Shown one piece after another: positions 1 to 7,409 of a DNA stretch of 64,000 nucleotides. Source of the stretch: Parazoarcus communis (GTDB taxonomy: Bacteria; Pseudomonadota; Gammaproteobacteria; Burkholderiales; Rhodocyclaceae); NCBI RefSeq assembly GCF_003111645.1, contig NZ_CP022187.1, forward strand, positions 3,286,001-3,350,000, written 5' to 3'. The translations under genes were made by a program, and so were the position numbers. Each line of letters opens with the position of its first letter. Within the stretch, counting starts at the first letter, position 1. The notes under the pieces were generated by a model that was given only the letters and a program-made list of their open reading frames with translations, did not search any database and was not told where the DNA came from.

Positions 1-348
1 GCGGTGATCGCACTCACCCACGACCCCAAGCTCGACGATCTCGCGCTGATGGAGGCGCTGCGCTCGCCTGCCTTCTACGTGGCGGCGCTGGGCTCGAGAC
101 ACAACAATGCCGTGCGGCGCGAGCGTCTGCGCGAGTTCGATCTCGACGCGGCGCAGGTGGCGGCCCTGCGCGGCCCGGCCGGGCTGTACATCGGCAGTCG
201 CACGCCGGGCGAGATTGCGGTCTCGATCGCGGCTGAACTGGTCGCGGTAAAGAATGGTGTGGTGCCCGAGCGGGTCCTGCCGGTGGCAGAGGCCAAGGCC
301 GCACTCGAACTGGCCGAAAACGCCTTGTCCGCCTGCGCCCGCAAGTGA
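1..348 (+). CDS. XdhC/CoxI family protein, C-terminal part
   Basis: This gene is cut by the window edge; the reading frame is open from base 1. The 115 codons seen match the C-terminal Rossmann-like domain of XdhC/CoxI proteins, with the sequence LTHDPKLDDLAL, then YVAALGSRHN and a TPGEIAVSIAAEL helix. XdhC proteins bind and sulfurate molybdenum cofactor and insert it into xanthine dehydrogenase-type hydroxylases in the cytoplasm. The N-terminal XdhC_CoxI domain should lie upstream of the window. The stop overlaps the start of the next gene (TGATG), so the two are translationally coupled. The enzyme it matures is not in view. Confidence 0.85.
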   Translation, partial: AVIALTHDPKLDDLALMEALRSPAFYVAALGSRHNNAVRRERLREFDLDAAQVAALRGPAGLYIGSRTPGEIAVSIAAELVAVKNGVVPERVLPVAEAKAALELAENALSACARK

Positions 349-935
349 TGGTGCGCGGCATCCTGCTTGCGGCGGGTTACGGCCGCCGCTTCGATCCCGA
401 AGGGCGGCGCGACAAGCTGCTCGTGCGCCTGGCCGATGGTCGTCCGCTGATCTGGCACAGCGCCCTTGCCTTGTGCGCGGCGCTGCCCGGCAGCCTCGCG
501 GTGGTGCGTCCGGGGCAGGCGGAGCGGGGGCACTGGTTGCGCCTGGCAGGCTGCGAGATCCTGGAAACCGCGCACGCCGAGCAGGGCATGGGCAGTGCGC
601 TGGCGGCGGCAGTGGCGGCCAGTGCGGATGCTGCCGGCTGGGTGATCGCGCTCGCTGACATGCCCTGGTTGCCCGCAGCCGCGGTTGGCACGGTGGCCGC
701 CGCCATCGACCGGCCCGACACGGTGGTGGCCCCCATGCACGGCGGCCGGCGCGGGCATCCGGTCGGTTTCGGTGCGGCATGGGGGCGCCGTCTTGCCGCG
801 CTGGAGGGTGACCGTGGCGCGCGCGATCTGCTGCAGGAGGCCGACGTGCGCATGCTCGACTGGCACGATGACCGCATCCTGCGCGACGTCGATCAGGCCG
901 CCGATCTCGATCCGGCGCTGCCTTCCTGCGGCTGA
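348..935 (+). CDS. MocA-like molybdenum cofactor cytidylyltransferase
   Basis: A 195-residue nucleotidyltransferase of the MobA/MocA family. The N-terminal GILLAAGYGRRFDPEG loop followed by DKLL is the NTP-binding signature. ALADMPWL carries the metal-binding Asp, and GRRGHPVGF fits MocA better than MobA. The family transfers CMP (or GMP) to molybdopterin. Pairing with xdhC points to the cytosine dinucleotide cofactor used by xanthine dehydrogenase/CO dehydrogenase-type enzymes. I use the ATG at 348, which overlaps the xdhC stop; a GTG at 345 is also possible. No other accessory gene follows on this strand, so this is probably the operon end. Confidence 0.85.
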   Translation: MVRGILLAAGYGRRFDPEGRRDKLLVRLADGRPLIWHSALALCAALPGSLAVVRPGQAERGHWLRLAGCEILETAHAEQGMGSALAAAVAASADAAGWVIALADMPWLPAAAVGTVAAAIDRPDTVVAPMHGGRRGHPVGFGAAWGRRLAALEGDRGARDLLQEADVRMLDWHDDRILRDVDQAADLDPALPSCG

Positions 936-936
936 A

Positions 937-1593
937 TCAGACCACTGGCGCGGCCGGGTTCACCACGTCGGCGGGGGCATCGCGCACGACACTGTCGGGC
1001 TCGGTAACGGGCGTGCCGCGCACTGTCTGCAGGGGAATGACACCCGCCCATACCGGCCAGCCGAGATCCTCCTCATCATCCTTGACCCCGCCTGCGCGAA
1101 TCTTGGCCGACGCCTCGGTCAGGGGGATGCGCAACACCGTGGTGGCGTTGAGTTCCTTGCCGGTGATCGGGCGCAGTTGTTCCCAGCGCCCCGGCGCAAT
1201 GCCTTCGATCAGGGCACGCAGGCTGTTGAGCTTGGCGTCCGGCTCATCAAGCTGTTCGAAACACCCATAGACCACCACCGCGCGGTAGTTCATCGAGTGA
1301 TGCATGGCCGAGCGCGCCATCACCAGTCCGTCGGCGAGCGCAATGGTGACGCAGGCCTGACCGGTGGTGAGCGCCTTGAGCATGCGCGAACCCTTGGCAC
1401 CGTGGATGTATAGGTGCTCGCCCTCGCGCCAGTGGATGGTGGGCAGGGCATGGACGGAGCCTTCCCACTGGAAGGCGACGGAGCACACCGTGGCGGCGTC
1501 GACAATGCCGTTGATGGTCTCGCTGTCGTAGTGGGCGCGCGCCGGGAGGCGTCTGACGCGGGTGCGCTCGGAAGGGGCGGGGTGCGTGTTCAT
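937..1593 (-). CDS. Pyridoxamine 5'-phosphate oxidase-like flavin-binding protein
   Basis: A 218-residue protein of the FMN-binding split-barrel (PNPOx-like) superfamily. It opens with TRVRRLPARAHYD and contains VHALPTIHWREGEHLYIHGAKGSRML, the strand pattern of the flavin-binding barrel in this group. The ATG at 1593 is chosen because residues upstream of it (MocR promoter side) do not look conserved. It is divergent from a MocR regulator with a perfect palindrome between them, so it is probably that regulator's target. A role in B6 vitamer or flavin-dependent reduction is inferred from family and neighbour; the substrate is unknown. It ends one base after the convergent MocA-like gene. Confidence 0.75.
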   Translation of the reverse strand: MNTHPAPSERTRVRRLPARAHYDSETINGIVDAATVCSVAFQWEGSVHALPTIHWREGEHLYIHGAKGSRMLKALTTGQACVTIALADGLVMARSAMHHSMNYRAVVVYGCFEQLDEPDAKLNSLRALIEGIAPGRWEQLRPITGKELNATTVLRIPLTEASAKIRAGGVKDDEEDLGWPVWAGVIPLQTVRGTPVTEPDSVVRDAPADVVNPAAPVV

Positions 1594-1640
1594 GTCGGGG
1601 TGCCTGACGCTTGTTTGAGGTGAACGGCCAGCATATGCTG

Positions 1641-1668
1641 CTGGTGGCACCATCAGTAGTGCCACCAG
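1641..1668. promoter_or_regulatory. Perfect inverted repeat between MocR gene and its divergent neighbour
   Basis: CTGGTGGCAC (1641-1650) and GTGCCACCAG (1659-1668) form a perfect 10-bp inverted repeat with an 8-base spacer. It lies 22 bases before the MocR ATG and about 50 bases before the divergent flavin-protein start. MocR regulators often bind repeats in such shared promoters. The sequence is seen; its role as operator is inferred. Confidence 0.6.
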
Positions 1669-1690
1669 ATTCATTTGGATTGGAGCCACC

Positions 1691-3139
1691 ATGCAACTCG
1701 ACTGGCTGCTGGCCCCACCGTTTCCGCCGGGTGTGCCGCGCCAGCGCCTGCTGTATCAGCGGCTGCGCGAGGCCATTCTGAGCGGCCAGCTGAAGGCCGG
1801 CGCGCGCCTGCCTTCCAGCCGCAGCCTTGCTGCCGGTCTGGGCATTGCGCGCAACTCGGTGCTGTTCGCGTATGAGCAGTTGAGCGCGGAGGGCTGTCTG
1901 CAGGCCGACCGTCATGGCACCCGCGTGGCGCAACTCACGCTGCCCGATGCGTCCGCACGCAGATCGCACGGCGAGACCGTGGCCCTGCCCGGTCTGTCGG
2001 TGCGTGCCGCAGCTGCACTTCAGCCCGAGCACGGGCCGGACACCGACATCCTGCCCTTCGCGCCCGGTGCGCTCGATCTCGGTGCCTTCCCCTTTCGCAG
2101 CTGGCGGGCCAGCCTGGACCGGGCGTGGCGCGAGGCGGGTGCGCGCCAGCTGGGTCATACGCCGTATGGTGGCGAGCCGGTCCTGCGGGCCGCGCTGGCC
2201 GAACAGCTCTCGACCGTGCGCGGCTTTGCCGTCACGCCCGGGCAGGTGATCATTACCAGCGGTACCCAGTCGGGGCTGGACCTGTGTGCGCGGCTGCTCG
2301 CCGACAGTGGCGACACCGCGTGGGTGGAGAACCCCGGTTATCTGGCGGCGCGCGGCGCACTCGGCCTGGCCGGCCTGCGCCTGCACGCGGTGGCGGTCGA
2401 TGAGGACGGACTGGCGCCGGCCGAGGCAGACTGGCACGCACATCCGCCGCGCCTGATCATGGTCACGCCCTCGCATCAGTATCCCAGCGGACACGTCATG
2501 TCGCTCGCGCGCCGTCTGTCCCTGCTGGAGGGCGCACGTGCGGCTGGTGCGTGGATCATCGAGGACGACTACGACAGCGAGTTTCAACGCGGCGTCCCGG
2601 CGCTGCCTGCGCTCCACGGACTGCAGCCGGGGGCGGCGGTGGTGTATGCGGGCACGTTCAGCAAGACCCTCTATCCCGGCCTGCGCATTGGCTATCTGGT
2701 GCTGCCGCCGGCGCTGTCCGGCGCATTTGCGCACGCCGCAGGGCAAGCCGTGCGCGCCGGTCAGGGCATCGAACAGGTGGCGCTGGCCGATTTCATCCGG
2801 CGTGGCCAGTACACCTCCCATCTGCGCCGCATGCGCAAGCGCTACGAGTTGCGCCAGCGTGCGCTGCGTGCGGCGCTGCTGCGTCAGCCCGGTCCTGAAC
2901 TCGGTATCGACGGCGGCGCGGCGGGCCTGCATCTGGTGCTGCGTTTGCCACCCGCGCTGCGCGATACCGAGGTGGCGCGGTGTGCGGCCCGGCTCGGGCT
3001 CGGGGTGCGGGCCCTGTCGCACTATGCGCACGCGCCCTTGTGCTGCAACGGGCTGGTACTGGGCTACGGCAACGTCGACGAAACGCAGATGGACGAACTG
3101 GTGCGCAGGCTGCGGCTCGCAATGGCCGATGGTGCGTGA
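1691..3139 (+). CDS. MocR family regulator (GntR HTH fused to aminotransferase fold), PdxR-like
   Basis: A 482-residue fusion. Residues about 15-80 form a GntR winged helix (YQRLREAILSGQLKAGARLPSSRSLA...). Residues about 120-475 form a type I aminotransferase domain with the PLP-lysine signature AGTFSKTLYPGLRIGYLVLP and an EDDYDSEF motif. MocR proteins use PLP as ligand, and the subgroup PdxR controls B6 synthesis or salvage. The divergent split-barrel flavoprotein is the obvious target. The ATG at 1691 is preceded by GGATTGGAGCC, an acceptable ribosome site. The specific regulon cannot be read from the sequence. Confidence 0.88.
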   Translation: MQLDWLLAPPFPPGVPRQRLLYQRLREAILSGQLKAGARLPSSRSLAAGLGIARNSVLFAYEQLSAEGCLQADRHGTRVAQLTLPDASARRSHGETVALPGLSVRAAAALQPEHGPDTDILPFAPGALDLGAFPFRSWRASLDRAWREAGARQLGHTPYGGEPVLRAALAEQLSTVRGFAVTPGQVIITSGTQSGLDLCARLLADSGDTAWVENPGYLAARGALGLAGLRLHAVAVDEDGLAPAEADWHAHPPRLIMVTPSHQYPSGHVMSLARRLSLLEGARAAGAWIIEDDYDSEFQRGVPALPALHGLQPGAAVVYAGTFSKTLYPGLRIGYLVLPPALSGAFAHAAGQAVRAGQGIEQVALADFIRRGQYTSHLRRMRKRYELRQRALRAALLRQPGPELGIDGGAAGLHLVLRLPPALRDTEVARCAARLGLGVRALSHYAHAPLCCNGLVLGYGNVDETQMDELVRRLRLAMADGA

Positions 3140-3165
3140 CCGGCCGCGGCGGCGTCTTGCCGCCT

Positions 3166-3825
3166 TCAGCGTGCGCCGGGCTGGTTCAGCACATAGGCCC
3201 GGGTGGTCAGGTAAAGCACCAGCCCGTTGAGCAGGTGCCACAGGAAGTGTGTGCCGAGCGTAGCGGTTTCGCAGAGTGCCATGTCGAGCGAGCGAAAGCT
3301 CAGCGACACCACGAAGACGAATACTGCGAGCAGCAGGATCAGCGGCTCGCGCTTGCCTGCGGCGCGGTGGTAGATCCCGATCGCAGCGATGAACACCAGC
3401 GCGCCGCCGTAGGCCAGCGAGCCGTTCACCCATGCGCTCGGCAGCGTGGCAAAGCCGACGGACACCAGGACGTAGACCAGCACCAGCGCAGCGACCCTGG
3501 AGGGTGCGAGGCCGCCGATATTGCGCGCATACAGGACAAGAAAGGCCATCTGGTAGATGAAGATCGGCAGCACGTCGGCGAACATCGTCCACCGGTTGGC
3601 CAGGGTGTGAAACAGAAAGCTGCCGATCCCGATGCAGGCCATGTTGGCGGTCAGGAACACGGCCGGAGCGCTGGCGCGGATGCCGTTGCGACGCATCAGC
3701 AGCATGATTGCGATCGCCGCCAGCACGAAGGACAGGTTGGTGAGTGCGTTGACCGGCTCTGCCCAGAAGCCGGGGCTGGTGCGTTCGCAGTAGAGATCGA
3801 TGGCGGCGGAGAGTGATGCGTCCAT
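3166..3825 (-). CDS. Ceramidase-like integral membrane protein (CREST superfamily)
   Basis: A 219-residue polytopic membrane protein with about seven hydrophobic segments. The start of the protein (DLYCERTSPGFWAEPVNALTN), then IGSFLFHT and THFLWHLLNG, match the alkaline ceramidase/CREST hydrolase pattern, in which Ser, His and Asp residues bind zinc in the membrane. I use the ATG at 3825, since the preceding in-frame residues are not conserved-looking. Eukaryotic members cleave ceramide amides; bacterial members are mostly uncharacterised, so the substrate is unknown. It is convergent with the MocR gene and divergent from the glutaredoxin gene. Confidence 0.72.
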   Translation of the reverse strand: MDASLSAAIDLYCERTSPGFWAEPVNALTNLSFVLAAIAIMLLMRRNGIRASAPAVFLTANMACIGIGSFLFHTLANRWTMFADVLPIFIYQMAFLVLYARNIGGLAPSRVAALVLVYVLVSVGFATLPSAWVNGSLAYGGALVFIAAIGIYHRAAGKREPLILLLAVFVFVVSLSFRSLDMALCETATLGTHFLWHLLNGLVLYLTTRAYVLNQPGAR

Positions 3826-4036
3826 GGGTGCGGCTGGCGATGACGACGGGGTTGCGCGGGGTAATGATGCCTGACTATCGGGCTGAAAATGATGATGCCG
3901 GCAGCCGTTCATGGTCGCTTTCAGTGCACCAAAATCCCGCGTGTTCCTCTATTCTCGGCGCCCTGTTCGAATTTTATCGCCTGCAGGCAGTGCCGTGCAT
4001 GCCCAGGCGGGCGTTGCCATCTATCGGAAAACGATC

Positions 4037-4429
4037 ATGAAAGTTGTCATCAGAGCATTCTTCAAGACCCTGCGTCTCGTCATCGGACCCATGATTCTGC
4101 TGTGGGAAATGATTACCCGGCCCAAGGGCGTGTCACGCCCGGCGGAAGAGCAGGGCAAGGTCGACAGGGAATGCGGCATGCTGGCCCTGTATGAATTCAA
4201 GACCTGTCCGTTCTGCATCAAGGTGCGCCAGGAGATGCGTCGCCTCTCGCTGCCGATCGAACGTCGCGATGCGCAGCAACCGGGCAGCGTCCGCGAGGAG
4301 CTGGTGCGCGGCGGCGGTCAGGCCAAGGTGCCCTGCCTGCGGGTTTCCGACAAGGCGGGCAACAGCAAGTGGCTGTACGAGTCGGACGAAATCATCGCCT
4401 ATCTGCGCGGACGCTTTGCGCCCCAGTAA
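4037..4429 (+). CDS. Membrane-anchored glutaredoxin-like protein
   Basis: A 130-residue protein. Residues about 8-25 (FFKTLRLVIGPMILLWEMI) form a hydrophobic N-terminal segment. Residues about 48-128 form a glutaredoxin/GST-N fold with active-site motif TCPFC, a VPCLRV segment carrying the cis-Pro, and YESDEIIAYL. The motif CPFC is dithiol, so thiol-disulfide exchange or deglutathionylation is plausible, probably at the inner face of the membrane. The ATG at 4037 is favoured since the family's hydrophobic segment follows directly. It stands alone, convergent with the MOSC gene. Its partner is unknown. Confidence 0.78.
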   Translation: MKVVIRAFFKTLRLVIGPMILLWEMITRPKGVSRPAEEQGKVDRECGMLALYEFKTCPFCIKVRQEMRRLSLPIERRDAQQPGSVREELVRGGGQAKVPCLRVSDKAGNSKWLYESDEIIAYLRGRFAPQ

Positions 4430-4447
4430 CTGAAGCAAGAGGGCGGC

Positions 4448-5245
4448 TTACTCGAGCACCTCGACCGCCATCCCCGCTTCCAGCCGCCCCGGGCCGTCGT
4501 GAATCAGGTTCTGCCCGAACATCACCATGTTGTTGTGCCGCCGGTAGCCTGCCAGCGTGCGCAGGGGTTCGGGGCTGCGCAGCGCAGTCTCGGGGTCGAT
4601 TGTCGTGATTGCGCAGCGTGCGCAGGGCTTCACCACGCGAAAGACCACGCCGCCGATGCGAATCAGCCGCCAGCGGTCTTCGGCAAAGGGTTCGCAGCCG
4701 CTCACCACCAGGTTGGGGCGGAAGCGCTGCATCGGCAGCGGCTGCTCAAGCCGTGCGTTGAGATCGTCGAGCGAGGCCTGCGAAATCAGCAGAAAGGGGA
4801 AGCCGTCGGCAAAGCCGGTCTGATCGGATGGCGCGGCATAGTCGGGGTCGAGCGCGCGCTGAACATCCTCGGCGAACTGCACCAGGCGGCATGCTTGCGC
4901 CAGAAAGCGGCTCAGCCAGGCGTCTGCAGCCGGATCGGCCAGCGTCGCCTCTACCGTGTCTTCCCACACCGTGACCGGCATGCGCTGCTGTGTCGTTCCC
5001 TGCAGCGTGATGTCGGGCATGTCCGGCGCGCTCAGCGTCAGCACGCCACCTGCATCGATCGGGGTAGCGATCAGTGCCATTTTCGGCAACTGACGCTGGG
5101 TGAGAAAGTGTCCCTGCGCGTCGACGACCATCCAGTGGCGGTCGAAGCTGAAGCCCTTCGCGCCGATGTCGAGCGCCGGGTGCTGCGCGCCGCGCAGGGA
5201 TTTGACCGGGTAGCGATACAAGTGGGTGAGAGTCAGCATGCTCAT
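4448..5245 (-). CDS. MOSC domain protein with MOSC_N beta-barrel (YcbX-like)
   Basis: A 265-residue protein. An N-terminal MOSC_N domain (LYRYPVKSLRGAQHPALDIG, FDRHWMVVD) is followed by a MOSC domain with VKPCARCAITTIDPETA, holding the conserved cysteine expected to bind sulfur or molybdenum cofactor. YcbX-type proteins reduce N-hydroxylated compounds with an electron donor; here the ferredoxin domain of E. coli YcbX is absent. ATG at 5245 or 5239 is possible; neither has a clear ribosome site. It starts five bases after the stop of the diguanylate cyclase gene, so the two are probably co-transcribed, though the functional link is obscure. Confidence 0.82.
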   Translation of the reverse strand: MSMLTLTHLYRYPVKSLRGAQHPALDIGAKGFSFDRHWMVVDAQGHFLTQRQLPKMALIATPIDAGGVLTLSAPDMPDITLQGTTQQRMPVTVWEDTVEATLADPAADAWLSRFLAQACRLVQFAEDVQRALDPDYAAPSDQTGFADGFPFLLISQASLDDLNARLEQPLPMQRFRPNLVVSGCEPFAEDRWRLIRIGGVVFRVVKPCARCAITTIDPETALRSPEPLRTLAGYRRHNNMVMFGQNLIHDGPGRLEAGMAVEVLE

Positions 5246-5250
5246 GATTG

Positions 5251-6354
5251 TCAGGTCGGAAGGTCGGCGCTTGCCACGCAGTTTCGTCCACGTGCCTTTG
5301 CCATGTAAACACCTTCATCTGCACGCCGCATCAGTTCGTCAGGGGTGTGCATGGCGGTCGTGCGTGAGGCAACGCCGATGCTCACGCTGCCCGGCCACTC
5401 GCCACCACCGGCGGCGACCCGCAGCGCATTGACCCTCGCCCGCAGGCTTTCGCCGAGCTGCATTGCACCTTCCAGTGGCGTGTGGGGGCAGATCACGAGA
5501 AACTCGTCGCCACCCAGGCGGCACACCATGTCGTCGGTGCGCACCGATTCTGCGAGCGTTCGTGCCAGCGTGGTCAATACCGTATCGCCGGCTTCGTGGC
5601 CCCAGGTGTCATTGACGGTCTTGAATCCGTCCGCATCGATCATCATCAGCGAAAGCGGGCTCCCCGAGCTCTGCCACTCAAGCCCAATGACGTGCATTGC
5701 ATGGCGCCGGTTGGGCAGGCCGGTCAGGACATCGGTGAGCGACAGCGTTTCGAGGTTCCTGTTGGCGACGGCCAGTTCGCGCGTGCGTTCTGCAACTTTC
5801 GCCTCAAGCGTCTGGTTCAGCTCGTGCAGTTCGCGGTTCTGCTGCGACACCTGGGCAAAGAGGCCGCTCAGTGCAGCAAGCAGGGGCTCGGTGGCACGGG
5901 TGCCGAGCCGGGCATCTTCGGACAGGGCCTGTTCCGGGCTCATGCCCTGGCCGATCAGGCGCAGTTGCCTGGCCATCGACTGGTCGGAGCCGAGGATGTG
6001 GTACGCCAGCCAGTGGATGAGAAAACTGAGCAGACGGCTCGAAAGCTCGGCGGTCATCTCCGTCTGCGAAATACGGACAATCTCATCGACGAAGCTCTCG
6101 TGCTCGCGGGACTGCGATTCGAGATGTCGCGGGTCGATACCCTGCGCGGCCATCATCGACTCTTCGGCCGCAAAATGGAAACGTGTGTAGGCAGCGAGTT
6201 CGTCGATCAGGTATGCAAGCGATTTCGGGCCCGCTGCGGACGCATTGGACAAGGCGTCGCCAATGCGGTTGATGATGCGGACCAGCTCCATGTGCTGGCT
6301 ATCGACTTCGTCTATGCCGGTGACGAAATTCTCGTCCCACTGAAATGAGTCCAT
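5251..6354 (-). CDS. Hemerythrin-domain diguanylate cyclase
   Basis: A 367-residue cytoplasmic sensor. Residues 1-130 are a bacteriohemerythrin domain: H21 in DSQHMELV, H60 and E64 in HFAAEESMM, H85, and H119/D124 in HILGSD. The position four before H85, normally His, is Gln (Q81), so one iron ligand may be missing or supplied by H77. Residues about 165-200 look like a coiled-coil linker. The C-terminal cyclase has RLGGDEF (281-285) and an intact inhibitory RxxD site (272-275). It should make c-di-GMP in response to O2 or the redox state of a di-iron centre. No membrane segment is present. Confidence 0.9.
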   Translation of the reverse strand: MDSFQWDENFVTGIDEVDSQHMELVRIINRIGDALSNASAAGPKSLAYLIDELAAYTRFHFAAEESMMAAQGIDPRHLESQSREHESFVDEIVRISQTEMTAELSSRLLSFLIHWLAYHILGSDQSMARQLRLIGQGMSPEQALSEDARLGTRATEPLLAALSGLFAQVSQQNRELHELNQTLEAKVAERTRELAVANRNLETLSLTDVLTGLPNRRHAMHVIGLEWQSSGSPLSLMMIDADGFKTVNDTWGHEAGDTVLTTLARTLAESVRTDDMVCRLGGDEFLVICPHTPLEGAMQLGESLRARVNALRVAAGGGEWPGSVSIGVASRTTAMHTPDELMRRADEGVYMAKARGRNCVASADLPT

Positions 6355-6393
6355 CGTCCGTTCCCCTGCTGGGTTGCCCCGGTCAAAGCAGCG

Positions 6394-7018
6394 TCATTCG
6401 TAATCTACTGCCCAGATTGGGGTTAATCTTGGGAGTGTATTACGAACGGTGCATGGCTTCCGGCCATTTTCGAAACAGGGCTGGTACATTGGCTGCAGCC
6501 GCCGCCGGATCGGCCACACGCGTGAGGACCGTGTGCGGGCCGCGTGTGCGCTGGGAAATCCGTATTTCGCGAAGTTGGCGTTGATGTGCTGCTGCAGGTA
6601 GTCGCCCGCAGTGATTGGCGGGTGCATTCTGCCCGGCCCTTCGATGACGGCACTGCGATTGGCCTGGCAGAAGAAGGCAATGCTGTAGCGGTCGCCCTGA
6701 TACTCATGCGGCTGTGGATTGCGCACACGATGGAAGTTCGACGGCAGCTGGTCGTCGCTCCAGCGCATCAGCATGTCGCCGATGTTGCAGGTGATCACGC
6801 CGGTCGCGGGTTCGACGGGCGTCCATTCCTGTGCGTCGGCTTCCTTGCCGGGACAGACCTGCAGGCCACCCTGGCCGTCCTGCTGGAACAGCAGCGTCAG
6901 GCAGTCGAAATCGGTCGGCATTGTGGCCCTCGACGGATGCGATCGACAGCTCGCCGCGGCGGCAAATCATGTCGAAGTACTTCAGGGCGCGCCCGCCGGG
7001 GACTGAATATGGGTACAA
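6394..7018 (-). pseudogene. Remnant of 2OG-Fe(II) oxygenase (isopenicillin N synthase-like)
   Basis: About 150 residues on the minus strand (roughly 6480-6921) match the C-terminal half of 2OG-Fe(II) dioxygenases: TDFDCLTLLFQQDGQGGLQV, then GDMLMRWSDDQLPSNFHRV and DRYSIAFFCQAN. The family has about 330 residues. The N-terminal half is absent, the His before the TDFD motif (normally HTDFD) is Pro, and the bases upstream (to 7018) continue only in another frame without family similarity. The tail after YGFPSAH is also not family-like. A 5'-deleted, decaying copy is the simplest reading. Confidence 0.65.
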
Positions 7019-7163
7019 AAGCTGCTAGGAAAAGCCTGCTCGCCCGGCTGCAGGGGTTCAGCGGAGCCATTTTCCGCAGATCTGCACCAATCCGGGGCGG
7101 GTTCCCGAGCGCATCGCCATGCTTGGTGCGCGGTGTCCTTGTCTGTGAGACAGGAGGTCTCAA

Positions 7164-7334
7164 ATGCGTCTGGAAATTCTGGAGCAGGTACAGCGCTGGT
7201 CGCAAGACTGGTTTTCGGCAGCGGAACGGGAGGCGGCGAGTGCGCGGCCATCCATGGAGGATGGCACGGTGGACCGCGAGGAGCAGCGTGACGACGCCCT
7301 GGCTTACTGGATGCCCTTGTTTCCACCCGGCTGA
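7164..7334 (+). CDS. Small hypothetical protein, 56 residues
   Basis: An ATG at 7164 follows a strong ribosome site (AGGAGGT at 7152-7158, five bases from the ATG) and opens a 56-codon frame starting MRLEILEQVQRWSQDWF and ending YWMPLFPPG. It is acidic in the middle (MEDGTVDREEQRDDA), with no Cys, signal peptide or membrane segment. I do not recognise the family. It lies between the oxygenase remnant and the convergent leuA. The ribosome site is better than that of most genes here, so translation is likely, but conservation cannot be tested from sequence alone. Confidence 0.5.
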   Translation: MRLEILEQVQRWSQDWFSAAEREAASARPSMEDGTVDREEQRDDALAYWMPLFPPG

Positions 7335-7380
7335 TGCATCTGCCCGGGAGCGTCAGACCCGGGTTCCACCTTGCCCTTCA

Positions 7381-7401
7381 GCCGGCGGCAGAACCGCCGG
7401 C
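7381..7401. terminator. Hairpin between small ORF and leuA, possible bidirectional terminator
   Basis: GCCGGCGG (7381-7388), loop CAGAA, and CCGCCGGC (7394-7401) form a perfect 8-bp GC stem just downstream of leuA and between two convergent genes. No T-run follows on either strand, so an intrinsic terminator is only possible. Confidence 0.4.
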
Positions 7402-7409
7402 GTTCAGCT

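Noticed and set aside
1247-3592. Long open frame on the minus strand under the MocR gene
   Set aside because: It overlaps three well supported genes in other frames and its product is low-complexity and Arg-rich.
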